Shown: piece by piece, positions 26,219 to 34,957 of the stretch
How positions within the stretch are numbered: position 1 is the first letter of the stretch
Layout of the letters: each line of letters starts with the position of its first letter
From: Nocardia panacis
Lineage (GTDB): Bacteria; Actinomycetota; Actinomycetes; Mycobacteriales; Mycobacteriaceae
Direction: 5' to 3'
NCBI RefSeq assembly: GCF_003598715.1
Contig: NZ_QZFU01000045.1
Location: forward strand, 186,001 to 250,000
DNA length: 64,000 bases
Notes under the pieces: generated by a model
What the model saw: the letters and a program-made list of their open reading frames with translations, nothing else
Database searches by the model: none
Told to the model about the DNA's origin: nothing
Position numbers and translations under genes: made by a program

Positions 26219-26883
26219 TGCGGGCGCGCGAGATCCGGGCGGGCCTTTTCGTCTTCGGCGCGGTGGTGCTGGCCAGTGCCCTCGGCGGGGCGCTGTGGGC
26301 GTGGTTGGCCCCGCCCGAACAACTGCTGGTCGTGGAGGCGGGGCGCGGCGCGGCGCTGACGGGGGAGAGCGCGCACCGCTTCGACGGGGTGGGCATCTAC
26401 ATGCTCATCGGCGCGGTCATCGGCGCGCTCGCGGCGGCGGGCACCTGGCGTTGGCGCAGTATGCGCGGACCGGTGCTCCAGGTGGGACTGCTGCTCGGCT
26501 GCCTGCTCGGCGCGGTCGTCATGGCGAAATTCGGTGAGCAGGTCGCCGAACTGCTGTATCCGCGGCCGCGCAATCCCGCTGTCGGACAGATCGTCACCCT
26601 GCCGCCGGAGGTGGTGCTCTCGCCCGATGTGGCGGGGCGCCCGCCCGCGGCGCTGCCGCTGGATCTCGGCGCGTGGATGGCCTGCCTGATCCAACCGCTG
26701 CTGGCCTCGGCGGTGGTGTTCTTCCTGGCAGTATTGAGTCCCACTGAAGATCTGGGATCCGGCAGGCGGCGCGCTTTCGGGGCCGATGATGCCGGGGCGT
26801 CTACCTTTGTGCCGTACGGTCCGCCGCCGAGCGGGCCGGGATATCGGCCCGTCGGCGAGGAATCCGCGCGCGACTATCGCTGA
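26218..26883 (+). CDS. DUF2567 membrane protein
   Basis: 221 aa with four hydrophobic segments (about residues 8-30, 62-82, 88-108 and 158-180) separated by a periplasmic-looking loop (LLVVEAGRGAALTGES) and a second loop rich in Pro (PRPRNPAVGQIVTLPPEVVL). The tail is Pro/Gly-rich. It matches in position and topology the Rv1591-type DUF2567 protein that follows bsaP in mycobacteria. The start GTG 26218 shares its G with the stop of bsaP. Function unknown. Confidence 0.8.
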   Translation: MRAREIRAGLFVFGAVVLASALGGALWAWLAPPEQLLVVEAGRGAALTGESAHRFDGVGIYMLIGAVIGALAAAGTWRWRSMRGPVLQVGLLLGCLLGAVVMAKFGEQVAELLYPRPRNPAVGQIVTLPPEVVLSPDVAGRPPAALPLDLGAWMACLIQPLLASAVVFFLAVLSPTEDLGSGRRRAFGADDAGASTFVPYGPPPSGPGYRPVGEESARDYR

Positions 26884-27010
26884 GCCGACGCGATATCGTC
26901 TGCCGTATCCGCAATGCCGCATCCGTTCCCGGCCTGAATCCGGTGGCGTCGCGGATCGACCGTCTCTACCCTGGGTCAGCCGGAATACGCAGACCTGAAG
27001 GGGGCCGGTG

Positions 27011-27181
27011 ATGCGCGAAGAGGAGCCGACGCGGTCCGTGGCGGAGCAGCCGCGGGAGCGCGCGGATTTGACGGCGTGGCGGCGGCGGGCAGAGTTGCGG
27101 CGCAGCAGTGCCGCGCAGCCGCTGCCCAACAAGCGGCGGTATCGCCGCGGCGCCAAACACCGCAAGTCGGCCGAACACTGA
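27011..27181 (+). CDS. Small basic hypothetical protein
   Basis: 56 aa, rich in Arg and Lys, ending KRRYRRGAKHRKSAEH. It is preceded by an AGGGGG ribosome binding site, with GTG 27008 directly ahead of the ATG as an alternative start. No domain is recognised. The basic tail could bind nucleic acid, but this is a guess from composition. It is a short frame in GC-rich DNA and may be spurious. Confidence 0.4.
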   Translation: MREEEPTRSVAEQPRERADLTAWRRRAELRRSSAAQPLPNKRRYRRGAKHRKSAEH

Positions 27182-27244
27182 AGCGCGCCTTCGAATTCGA
27201 ACGGCGCGGCGTCGAATGTGTCGATGCGCGTTCGGGTTCGCGGC

Positions 27245-27994
27245 TCAGGTCGGTGGCCGCAGGGCCGCGAATTCGTCGGTGACCCGGATACCGGAATCGG
27301 TGTAGCGGTAGACGGCGGCGGGGCGTCCGCCCGCACGGCCGGGTGCGCGGGTCGCGCCGGTCGGGGTGATGACGGCGCGCCGGGTCAGGACGCGTTGCAG
27401 ATTGGTGGTGTCCACGTCGTAACCCAGTGCGGCGCAATAGATCTCCCGCAGCGTCGACATGGTGAAATCGGCGGGGGCCAAGGCGAAGGCGATATTGGTG
27501 TAGGAGAGTTTGGCCGCCAGCCGGGTGCGGGCGTGCTCGACGACCGTCCCGTGGTCGAAGGACATGGCGGGCAGTGCCGACACCGGATGCCAGGCGGTGT
27601 CGTCGGGGAGTTCCGGTTCGGCGGTCAGCGGCACCAGGCCGAGATAGGCCGAGGCGATGCGGCGCGGACCCGGCACCCGGTCCGGCGCGCTGAAGACCGA
27701 CAGTTGCTCGAGATGTGCCAGTTCCCGCACATCCACCTTCTCGGCGAGTTGGCGGCGGGCCGAGGTGTCCAGATCCTCGTCGTCGCGCAACCGACCGCCC
27801 GGTAGCGACCAGGTGCCGCGCTGTGGATCGAGTGCGCGCTCCCACAGCAGCACCGCCAGTTCGGTGCGCTGATTCGGCGGGCAGCGGTGCGCGGCCGCAG
27901 CCGCGCGGTCGTTACCTGCGCGGATGGTGCTGGGGAAGCGGCGAACCTGGAACACGGCGGTGAGCGTTTCGTGGATGGTGCTACTATGGGGCAC
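27245..27994 (-). CDS. nrtR: NrtR-type Nudix transcriptional regulator of NAD synthesis
   Basis: 249 aa. The N-terminal half is a Nudix-like domain (ELAVLLWER, WSLPGGRLRDDEDLDTSARR) whose Nudix box is incomplete: the second glutamate pair of GX5EX7REUXEEXGU is replaced in ARRQLAEKV, so it probably binds rather than cleaves its ligand. The C-terminal half is a winged helix (FTMSTLREIYCAALG, TNLQRVLTRRAVI). It is divergent from nadA, with a palindrome between them, as for NdnR/NrtR of corynebacteria and mycobacteria. GTG 27994 abuts the palindrome, whose centre carries a TATAAT on this strand, so the mRNA is probably leaderless. Confidence 0.85.
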   Translation of the reverse strand: MPHSSTIHETLTAVFQVRRFPSTIRAGNDRAAAAAHRCPPNQRTELAVLLWERALDPQRGTWSLPGGRLRDDEDLDTSARRQLAEKVDVRELAHLEQLSVFSAPDRVPGPRRIASAYLGLVPLTAEPELPDDTAWHPVSALPAMSFDHGTVVEHARTRLAAKLSYTNIAFALAPADFTMSTLREIYCAALGYDVDTTNLQRVLTRRAVITPTGATRAPGRAGGRPAAVYRYTDSGIRVTDEFAALRPPT

Positions 27995-28017
27995 GTTTTC
28001 GATTATAAGTCGAAAAC
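27995..28017. promoter_or_regulatory. NrtR operator between nrtR and nadA
   Basis: GTTTTCGA (27995-28002), a 7-nt spacer TTATAAG and TCGAAAAC (28010-28017) form a perfect 8-bp inverted repeat. The spacer gives TATAAG on the plus strand and, with the next base, TATAAT on the minus strand. Both divergent promoters may therefore place their -10 inside the operator. Binding would block nadABC and nrtR together. Confidence 0.85.
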
Positions 28018-28069
28018 CTGGTTGGGTGCGAATCGGTGCTCTGGCCGACGCACGAGGAAGGGAGCCATC

Positions 28070-29113
28070 ATGGCTACGGTGGGTGTGAAGCCGGTCGCTC
28101 CGGCACTGGGGCAGGTGGTCGACGGACCCGGCGGATATGCCGGAGTGGACGCGACACCGGAGTGGGCGGCCGAGATCAAGCGACTCGCCCGCGAACGCAA
28201 TGCGACGATCCTCGCGCACAACTACCAATTGCCCGCGATCCAGGACGTCGCCGATCACGTGGGTGATTCGCTGGCGCTGTCCCGCATCGCGGCCGAGGCC
28301 CCGGAGGACACCATCGTGTTCTGCGGCGTGCACTTCATGGCGGAGACGGCGAAGATCCTCAGTCCGCACAAGACCGTGCTCATCCCGGATCAGCGGGCGG
28401 GCTGCTCGCTGGCCGACTCCATCGACGCCGCCCAACTGCGCGCGTGGAAAGCCGAACACCCCGGCGCGCTGGTCGTCTCCTACGTCAACACCACCGCCGA
28501 GGTGAAGGCGCTCACCGATATCTGCTGCACCTCCTCCAATGCCGTGGACGTGGTCGCTTCGATCGATCCCGAGCGTGAGGTGCTGTTCCTGCCGGACCAG
28601 TTCCTCGGTGCGCATGTCAAACGGGTCACCGGCCGGGAGAACCTGCACATCTGGGCCGGTGAATGCCACGTGCACGCGGGCATCAACGGCGCCGAACTCA
28701 CCGAGCAGGCTCGCGCCCATCCCGACGCCGAGCTGTTCGTCCATCCCGAATGCGGTTGCGCCACTTCGGCGCTGTACCTCGCCGGCGAGGGCGCGTTCCC
28801 GGCGGACCGGGTGCACATCCTGTCCACCGGCGGCATGATCGACGCCGCCCGCGCCGCCAAGTCGAACCAGGTGCTGGTGGCCACCGAGATCGGCATGCTG
28901 CACCAGCTGCGCAAGGCCGCGCCCGGCATCGACTTCCAGGCCGTCAACGAGCGGGCCTCCTGCAAATACATGAAGATGATCACCCCGGCCGCCCTGCTGC
29001 GCTGCCTGGTGGAGGGGCGCGACGAGGTGCACGTGGATCCGGAAACCGCGGCGCTGGGCCGCAATTCGGTGCGGCGGATGATCGCCATCGGCAATCCGGG
29101 CGGCGGCGAGTAG
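28070..29113 (+). CDS. nadA: Quinolinate synthase A
   Basis: 347 aa [4Fe-4S] enzyme condensing iminoaspartate with dihydroxyacetone phosphate to quinolinate. The expected cysteines are in VFCGVHFMAETA, HPECGCATSAL and ERASCKYMKMITP. ILAHNYQLPAIQDVADHVGD marks the N-terminal domain. The frame opens upstream at 27887, but ATG 28070 has an AGGAAGGGAG ribosome binding site. It is the first gene of nadABC. Confidence 0.96.
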   Translation: MATVGVKPVAPALGQVVDGPGGYAGVDATPEWAAEIKRLARERNATILAHNYQLPAIQDVADHVGDSLALSRIAAEAPEDTIVFCGVHFMAETAKILSPHKTVLIPDQRAGCSLADSIDAAQLRAWKAEHPGALVVSYVNTTAEVKALTDICCTSSNAVDVVASIDPEREVLFLPDQFLGAHVKRVTGRENLHIWAGECHVHAGINGAELTEQARAHPDAELFVHPECGCATSALYLAGEGAFPADRVHILSTGGMIDAARAAKSNQVLVATEIGMLHQLRKAAPGIDFQAVNERASCKYMKMITPAALLRCLVEGRDEVHVDPETAALGRNSVRRMIAIGNPGGGE

Positions 29114-29193
29114 CAGGTGCCCGCGTCGATTCCGTGCGCAGGCCACTGGCGCGGCGAGCGGAATCGACTGCCGGACACCGGGATAGGCACGTG

Positions 29194-30801
29194 ATGAACG
29201 ACTCGATCGGCTGGGAGGCCGAAGCGGACCTGGTGGTGATCGGCGGCGGTGTCGCCGGTCTGAGCGCGGCCACCACCGCCTCGCGGCACGGACTGCGGGT
29301 GCTGACCCTGAGCAAGGGCGGCCCCACCGACACCTCCACCCAGTACGCCCAGGGCGGCATCGCCGTCGTCGCGCCGGACGGCGATTCGGTGGACGCGCAC
29401 CTGCGCGACACCCTCGAGGCGGGCGCGGGACTGTGCGACGCGGCGGCGGTGCGCGCCATCGTCTCCGGCGGACCGCGGGCGGTGGCGGCGCTGACCGACC
29501 TCGGCGCGGTCTTCGACCTCGGCCGCGACGGACAGGTCTCGCGCACCCGCGAGGGCGGGCACAGCACCCGCCGCATCATCCACGCGGGCGGCGACGCCAC
29601 CGGCGCCGAGGTGCAGCGCGCGCTCAACGCGGCCGGACTTCCGGTGCTGTTCGGCGCGGCGGCCGCCGATATCGTCACCGGACCCGATGGTGTGCGCGGC
29701 GTGATCGCCGTCTCCGAGCGCGGACTCGGCGTGGTGCACACACCCGCCGTACTGTTGGCCACCGGCGGGCTCGGCCAGTTGTACGCGCTCAGCAGCAATC
29801 CGCCGGGCGCGACCGCCGACGGTATCGCGCTGGCGCTGCGGGCCGGCGCGACGGTGGCGGACCTGGAATTCGTCCAGTTCCATCCCACCGTGCTGTACAC
29901 GCCGGGCGGGCGCGGACGACGTCCGCTGATCAGCGAGGCGGTGCGCGGCGAGGGCGCGACTCTCGTGGACGCAGCAGGCAAGTCGGTGATGAACGGCGTG
30001 CATCCGCGCGGCGACCTCGCCCCGCGCGATGTGGTGTCGCGCGCCATCGCCCGGCGCATGCGCGCCCGCGGTGTGGATCACGTCTACCTCGACGCGCGCG
30101 CCATCGCCGATTTCGCCCACCGGTTCCCGACGATTACCGCCTCCTGCCGTGCGGTGGGCATCGACCCCGCCGTGGATCTCATCCCCGTCGCGCCCGCCGC
30201 GCATTACCAGTGCGGTGGTGTCATCACCGATGCCGGCGGACGCACCGAGATCGCCGGACTGTACGCGGCAGGGGAGGTGGCCCGCACCGGCCTGCACGGT
30301 GCGAACCGCCTCGGCTCCAACAGCCTGCTGGAGGGGCTCGTCGTCGGCGAGCGCGCGGGAGCGGCCGCCGTCGAGCGTCGAGGCGTACGCGCCCGCGTCA
30401 CCGAGATTCCCGCACTGGCAAGGGAGTACGCCGATCGCGGGGAACTCCAGCAGCATATGACCACCCATGCCGCCGTGGTGCGCGACGGCGACGGACTCGC
30501 CCTCGCCCGCAAAGCCATCGACGCGGCGGCCACGACGCTCACCCATGGGATGTTCACCGGCGCCGCGACGGAAGACACTGTGGCGCGCCGCATCTCGGCC
30601 CTCGAGGACGCCGCGCTGACACTGACCGCGCGCGCCCTGCTCACCGCGGCCGCTTTGCGCACCGAGAGTCGCGGCTGCCATACGCGATCGGACTATCCGA
30701 CGCAGGAGGGCCGGCTGCGCCAGAGTCTGCCGATCCGGCTGAACCGGGACGGCAAACCCCAACTCGTCGCGGCCAGGCCACCGGCGGCGCCGCGATCGTG
30801 A
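29194..30801 (+). CDS. nadB: L-aspartate oxidase
   Basis: 535 aa FAD enzyme making iminoaspartate for NadA. The FAD-binding fold is at the N-terminus (DLVVIGGGVAGLSAATTAS). STQYAQGGIAVV, EFVQFHPTVLY, GLHGANRLGSNSLLEGLVVG and the C-terminal ESRGCHTRSDYP are family landmarks. Adjacent GTG 29191 and ATG 29194 are both possible, and I chose the ATG. The frame reaches upstream into nadA but without homology. Confidence 0.96.
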   Translation: MNDSIGWEAEADLVVIGGGVAGLSAATTASRHGLRVLTLSKGGPTDTSTQYAQGGIAVVAPDGDSVDAHLRDTLEAGAGLCDAAAVRAIVSGGPRAVAALTDLGAVFDLGRDGQVSRTREGGHSTRRIIHAGGDATGAEVQRALNAAGLPVLFGAAAADIVTGPDGVRGVIAVSERGLGVVHTPAVLLATGGLGQLYALSSNPPGATADGIALALRAGATVADLEFVQFHPTVLYTPGGRGRRPLISEAVRGEGATLVDAAGKSVMNGVHPRGDLAPRDVVSRAIARRMRARGVDHVYLDARAIADFAHRFPTITASCRAVGIDPAVDLIPVAPAAHYQCGGVITDAGGRTEIAGLYAAGEVARTGLHGANRLGSNSLLEGLVVGERAGAAAVERRGVRARVTEIPALAREYADRGELQQHMTTHAAVVRDGDGLALARKAIDAAATTLTHGMFTGAATEDTVARRISALEDAALTLTARALLTAAALRTESRGCHTRSDYPTQEGRLRQSLPIRLNRDGKPQLVAARPPAAPRS

Positions 30802-30813
30802 ACGGGTCGTCTC

Positions 30814-30835
30814 GGCCGTCCCGCGCTGGACGGCC
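30814..30835 (+). other. 8-bp perfect hairpin between nadB and nadC
   Basis: GGCCGTCC-CGCGCT-GGACGGCC lies 12 nt after the nadB stop and 67 nt before the nadC start. No T-run follows, so termination is uncertain. It may attenuate or stabilise the operon mRNA. Confidence 0.4.
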
Positions 30836-30902
30836 GTGCTGAATTACCAGGGGCAGTAATGGGATTCCGCAATGCGGCGGACGAGTGTATGGGAGTGGTG
30901 CG

Positions 30903-31763
30903 ATGAGTCTCGATGCAGGATTGGATCGTGAGGAAGCGGTGCGACTGATTCGCGTCGCACTCGAGGAGGATCTGCGGTTCGGGCCGGATATCACCACCGC
31001 GGCGACGGTTCCGGCCGAAGCGGTGGTGCGGGCGGCGGTGGTGCCGCGCCAGGCCGGGGTGGTGGCCGGGCTGGATGTCGGGCTGCTGGTGCTGGACGAG
31101 GTGCTCGGAGCGGGCGGGTACGAGATCACCGAGCGCGTCTCGGACGGGACGGCGGTGCGGGCGGGCGAACCGGTGCTGGAGGTGCTCGCACCGACGCGGG
31201 GCCTGCTCACCGCCGAGCGGACCATGCTGAACCTGGTGTGCCACCTGTCCGGGATCGCCACCACCACTGCCGCGTGGGTGGCGGCGGTGGCGGGCACCGA
31301 CTGCCGGATCAGGGACAGTCGAAAGACCCTGCCCGGCATGCGATCGCTGCAGAAGTACGCGGTGCGCGCGGGCGGCGGCGTCAACCATCGGATGGGTCTC
31401 GGCGATGCCGCGTTGATCAAGGACAACCATGTGGCGGCCGCGGGTTCGGTGGTCGCGGCGCTGCGCGCGGTGCGGGCGGCCGCACCCGAGCTGCCGTGCG
31501 AGGTCGAGGTCGACAGCCTCGAACAACTCGACGCGGTACTGGCCGAGAACGTGGAACTGGTACTGCTGGACAACTTTCCGCTCTGGCAGACGCAGGCCGC
31601 CGTGCAGCGCCGCAAGGCCGTCGCGCCCGCGACGAAACTGGAATCCTCCGGCAGCCTGACATTGGATTCGGCCGCCGACTACGCCCGCACCGGTGTCGAC
31701 TATCTCGCGGTCGGCGCGCTGACCCATTCGGTGCGGGTGCTCGATCTCGGCCTGGATATGTGA
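30903..31763 (+). CDS. nadC: Nicotinate-nucleotide pyrophosphorylase (quinolinate phosphoribosyltransferase)
   Basis: 286 aa, converts quinolinate and PRPP to nicotinate mononucleotide. Signatures are EEDLRFGPDITTAAT, the RDSRKTLPGMRSLQKYAV active-site stretch, RAGGGVNHRMGLGDAALIKDN and the C-terminal LESSGSL. ATG 30903 follows GGGAG at 8 nt. A GTG at 30885 is the longer alternative. Confidence 0.96.
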   Translation: MSLDAGLDREEAVRLIRVALEEDLRFGPDITTAATVPAEAVVRAAVVPRQAGVVAGLDVGLLVLDEVLGAGGYEITERVSDGTAVRAGEPVLEVLAPTRGLLTAERTMLNLVCHLSGIATTTAAWVAAVAGTDCRIRDSRKTLPGMRSLQKYAVRAGGGVNHRMGLGDAALIKDNHVAAAGSVVAALRAVRAAAPELPCEVEVDSLEQLDAVLAENVELVLLDNFPLWQTQAAVQRRKAVAPATKLESSGSLTLDSAADYARTGVDYLAVGALTHSVRVLDLGLDM

Positions 31764-31773
31764 GGGATGGAAG

Positions 31774-32514
31774 ATGGCACGCTATGACAGTCTCGGGCGC
31801 ACGTATTCGGTGACCCGACAGCCGGATCCGCGCATCGATGCCGCGATCGACGCGGCGGTGGCGGGTATGGCGTCGATCGCCAATATCGGCGCGGGCACCG
31901 GATCCTACGAGCCCGCCAATACCGTTGTCGCGGTGGATCCGAGCGCGGTCATGGTCGGTCAGCGCCCGCCCGGCAGCGCGCCCGCCGTGCGCGCCGCCGC
32001 CGAGAACCTGCCCCTCGCCTCGGATTGCGTGGATGCCGCGCTGGCCCTGCTGACCGTGCACCACTGGACCGACCTGGCCGAGGGCGTGGCCGAACTGCGG
32101 CGCATCGCCCGCCGCCGCATTGTCGTGTTCACCTGGGATCACACCGTCACCCGCGAATTCTGGCTGCTGCGCGACTATCTCCCGGCGGCGGCCGAGACCG
32201 ATGCGGGGATGGCCGTCCCGATGTCGGAGCTCACCGAGTTGCTCGGCGCGACGACCGTGCGGACGATTCCGGTTCCGCACGATTGCCGCGACGGTTTCGG
32301 CGCCGCGTTCTGGCGCCGCCCGCACGCCTACCTGGACGAGGCGGTGCAGGCGGGCGCGTCCATGTTCGGGCTCACGCCGCCCGAGCAGTTGCGCGAGGGT
32401 CTGGCCCGCCTGCGCGCCGATCTCGATTCGGGCGCGTGGGAGCGCCGCTACGCCGACCTGCTCGACGCGACCGAACTCGATCTCGGTTACCGCCTGGTGA
32501 TCGCCGACCTCTGA
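31774..32514 (+). CDS. Class I SAM-dependent methyltransferase
   Basis: 246 aa. The SAM-binding glycine motif is ANIGAGTGSYEP (about residues 35-46), followed by VVAVDPS and a post-motif LLTVHHWTDLAEGVAELRRI, the UbiE/type 11 pattern. The substrate is unknown. It lies 10 bp downstream of nadC and may be read through from nadABC, so it could share NrtR control. Its stop TGA directly abuts the stop of the opposing gene, forming TGATCA. Confidence 0.8.
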   Translation: MARYDSLGRTYSVTRQPDPRIDAAIDAAVAGMASIANIGAGTGSYEPANTVVAVDPSAVMVGQRPPGSAPAVRAAAENLPLASDCVDAALALLTVHHWTDLAEGVAELRRIARRRIVVFTWDHTVTREFWLLRDYLPAAAETDAGMAVPMSELTELLGATTVRTIPVPHDCRDGFGAAFWRRPHAYLDEAVQAGASMFGLTPPEQLREGLARLRADLDSGAWERRYADLLDATELDLGYRLVIADL

Positions 32515-33690
32515 TCAGGCCGTCAGCTCCCGTTCCAGCGGGGTGCGGAAGCGGGGGACGGCACGGATATCGCCGTACCAGGCGGTGAGCCGGTCGACCT
32601 CCGCTTCGATCAGCGAAATGGTTTGCGCGCCGACGTCTTCCAGCAGCCGATGGACGATCTCACCGTCGGAGCGCTGCGCCCAGCCGCCGACGATGCGGCC
32701 GTCGGACCAGATGGTCGGGCCGATATTCCCGTTGCGGTCGAAGAGGTTCGGGCCGTGTGGACCCAGATACCAGTCGCGGGACTGCCAGCCCATCGGCGTG
32801 GGATCGAGGGCGGGCAGCAGCGCGACCCAAGGATCGGGTGCGGTGACCGGCTCGAGATCGTCGGCGAGCACGAGTCCGGCGCCCGCCGCGCCGAGGTCCA
32901 CCTCCGCCGTATCGAGGTGGGCCAGCGCCTTTCTCACCTCGCCGACCGGCCAGCCCGTCCACCATTTGAGATCGGTGATCGGGGCCGGACCGAAGGCGGT
33001 GAGCCACCTGCGCACCAGCTCGGCCCTGGCCTCGGCGGCGGACAGGCGCGCGATGCCTTGCGGCAGCAAGGATTCCACGGGCGACCAGGTGTATTGGCTA
33101 CTGCTCCAACCGCCATTGGGTCGGCCGCGCACGATCCGCCCTTGCGCGCCGAGGACCACCAGCACCCAGGTGGTGATGCCGGTGGGCTTCGAATACGACT
33201 TGTCCGCAGCGATATTCACCTGAGTCCGTAGCAGCGGCACATCCTTGCTCAACTGCGCGCCCGTGGCGACCCCGCGTGCCAGTAGTGCCTGATGCGTCTG
33301 CTCCTCGACCTCGGTGAACCAGGCCAAGGCATCGCCCTCGACGGCCCCCGATCGCTCGAGGTATTTGGCATAGGTGCGACGTTGCTTGTCCGCCAGGTCG
33401 TTCGCGCTCGCGGCCTGGAGCACGCCGACCGAATCGGTCGGCGTCACGAACATGGTGCGCCGCATGGCCAGCATGCGCAGCAGGGTGCGATCGTCGTACA
33501 GCGCCCGCTCCACATCCTTCGGCTCGAGTTCGCGCCCGCGCGCCGCCACCGACAGGAATACGCCGGCCGGATCGGTGGCGTGCAGGGCGACAACCGATTC
33601 GGCGATCCGCTCCGGCGCGCCGTTCTTGGCGGCGAGCAGATGCCGAATCCCGAGTCTGGCCCGCCGTTCGGCACTGTTTATCGAACGCAT
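32515..33690 (-). CDS. Winged-helix DNA-binding domain protein (YcaQ/HTH_42 family)
   Basis: 391 aa, PF06224-type protein. Landmarks are RRARLGIRHLLAA at the start, VALHATDPAGVFLSVAAR, ALYDDRTLLRMLAMRRTMF, LKWWTGWPVGEVRKAL and LLPALDPTPMGW. The family includes E. coli YcaQ, a DNA glycosylase for interstrand crosslinks. Whether this paralogue is an enzyme cannot be told. It is convergent with the methyltransferase and directly downstream, on the same strand, of a decayed gene remnant. Confidence 0.8.
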   Translation of the reverse strand: MRSINSAERRARLGIRHLLAAKNGAPERIAESVVALHATDPAGVFLSVAARGRELEPKDVERALYDDRTLLRMLAMRRTMFVTPTDSVGVLQAASANDLADKQRRTYAKYLERSGAVEGDALAWFTEVEEQTHQALLARGVATGAQLSKDVPLLRTQVNIAADKSYSKPTGITTWVLVVLGAQGRIVRGRPNGGWSSSQYTWSPVESLLPQGIARLSAAEARAELVRRWLTAFGPAPITDLKWWTGWPVGEVRKALAHLDTAEVDLGAAGAGLVLADDLEPVTAPDPWVALLPALDPTPMGWQSRDWYLGPHGPNLFDRNGNIGPTIWSDGRIVGGWAQRSDGEIVHRLLEDVGAQTISLIEAEVDRLTAWYGDIRAVPRFRTPLERELTA

Positions 33691-33724
33691 GAGCGAATCC
33701 TAGTCGAGGGAATGTTCGGTCGCG

Positions 33725-33818
33725 TCATTCGATGGGCCGCCATTCGCGCAGTAGATCGACCAGTCCCGGAAAACGCGCGTCCAGGGATCCGGCCCGCCGC
33801 GATTTCGGTGGTGGTCAT
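33725..33818 (-). pseudogene. Remnant of a decayed gene (start and tail only)
   Basis: An ATG at 33818 has an excellent ribosome binding site (AGGAG, 6 nt away) and opens MTTTEIAAGRI. After about 11 codons the sensible reading shifts by one base to DARFPGLVDLLREWRPIE followed by a stop at 33725. The distance is not a multiple of three. The simplest reading is a gene whose middle has been deleted. The beginning and end look coding, but the family cannot be named. Confidence 0.45.
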
Positions 33819-33829
33819 GCAAACTCCTT

Positions 33830-33881
33830 GTACGAATTTTCTCGTACCGCGTTGATGTTCGACTCCGATCGTACTAATACG
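33830..33881. promoter_or_regulatory. Two palindromes between divergent gene remnants
   Basis: GTACGA-N6-TCGTAC (33830-33847) is a perfect 6-bp inverted repeat 11 bp before the minus-strand remnant. CGTA-CTAA-TACG (33870-33881) lies 26 bp before the plus-strand remnant. They share the GTACGA/CGTAC core. The arrangement fits a regulator and its divergent target, both now broken. Confidence 0.5.
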
Positions 33882-33907
33882 GGATTACTCGAACTTGGGA
33901 GTAGGGA

Positions 33908-34009
33908 ATGACCACCACCCTGGAGCGGCCGCGCGAACACGCGGCGGTCGGCGCGGCGACAATCCGGTCGGCGGATTGGCGCTGGCCGGTGGCGTGTTCG
34001 TGGGGTTGA
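33908..34009 (+). pseudogene. Short remnant with strong RBS, probably decayed divergent partner
   Basis: ATG 33908 follows GGGAGTAGGG and reads MTTTLERPREHAAV for 33 aa before a stop. In the next frame the translation continues as GGLALAGGVFVGLSEGTSQR until about 34077. A frameshift or deletion in a membrane or transport protein is the likely origin. It could instead be a genuine small protein. The family is not recognisable. Confidence 0.35.
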
Positions 34010-34102
34010 GCGAGGGCACCTCGCAGCGCTGGGGGAACAATCCGGGTTATGGTCCGGTTGGTCGACATGCCGGGTGAACGCGGCTGCGAGATAAGAGGTG
34101 AG

Positions 34103-34957
34103 ATGACCACCAACGTGGATCCCGCATACCACTGGAACGGCGCGGAACTGGATCTGGACGCGTATTTGGAGCGGATCGGCTACGCGGGGGAGCCGACGCC
34201 GACACCCGAGACGCTGCGGCTGCTGCATCGCGCGCACACCACCGCGCTGCCCTTCGAGAACTTCGACGCCGTCCTGGGGCGCGGCGTGGCGTTGGACCTG
34301 GCCGCTGTGCAGGACAAGATGATTCGCCACCGGCGCGGCGGCTACTGCTTCGAGCACGTCACGCTGTTCGCGGCCGCGCTGCAACGGTTCGGCTTCGAGT
34401 TCACCGCGCACACCGGACGGGTGGTGATGGGCGAACCGACGGGGTTGCGGCCCTCGACGCACGCGCTGCTGCGAGTCCGCACCGCCGCCGACGACCGGAT
34501 CTGGCTGTGCGACGTCGGATTCGGCGCAGGCCCGCTCGAACCGTACGCACTCGCCCCCGATACCGGCGAATTCCCTTCGGGCGACTGGCGATTCCGCCTC
34601 GAAGCGCTGCGCGGCGCGCTCGATTCCGAACTGTGGGCGCTGCACCAGTTCGGCCCGAGCGGGTGGATTCAGCGCTACACCTTCACCGTCGAACCGAAGT
34701 ACCGGATCGATTTCGAGGTGGGCAATCTGTACGTGTCCACCTCGCCGCGTTCGCCTTTCGCCACCCGGCCCTACGCGCAGCGCTTCCACCCCGACGTGCA
34801 CCACGAACTCAACAACCGCACCTGGAATACCCGCTATCCGGACGGCCGCCTCGAAACTCGCGAGCCGACCATCGGCGAGTTGCCCGAGATCCTGCGCGAG
34901 GTCTTCGATATCGAACTGGGCGACGAAGACTTCGGCCGCCTCGAATTCGCCGACTGA
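34103..34957 (+). CDS. nat: Arylamine N-acetyltransferase
   Basis: 284 aa. The catalytic Cys lies in RRGGYCFEHV (about residue 75), with the His in RPSTHALLRV and the Asp in WLCDVGFGAGPLEPY completing the triad. TTALPFENFDAVLGRGVAL is the family start. The frame opens at 34049, but ATG 34103 has an AGAGGTGAG ribosome binding site. NAT enzymes acetylate aromatic amines and hydrazines with acetyl- or propionyl-CoA. Here the gene lies next to a decayed locus, not in the bphC-like sterol cluster seen with mycobacterial nat. Confidence 0.93.
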   Translation: MTTNVDPAYHWNGAELDLDAYLERIGYAGEPTPTPETLRLLHRAHTTALPFENFDAVLGRGVALDLAAVQDKMIRHRRGGYCFEHVTLFAAALQRFGFEFTAHTGRVVMGEPTGLRPSTHALLRVRTAADDRIWLCDVGFGAGPLEPYALAPDTGEFPSGDWRFRLEALRGALDSELWALHQFGPSGWIQRYTFTVEPKYRIDFEVGNLYVSTSPRSPFATRPYAQRFHPDVHHELNNRTWNTRYPDGRLETREPTIGELPEILREVFDIELGDEDFGRLEFAD

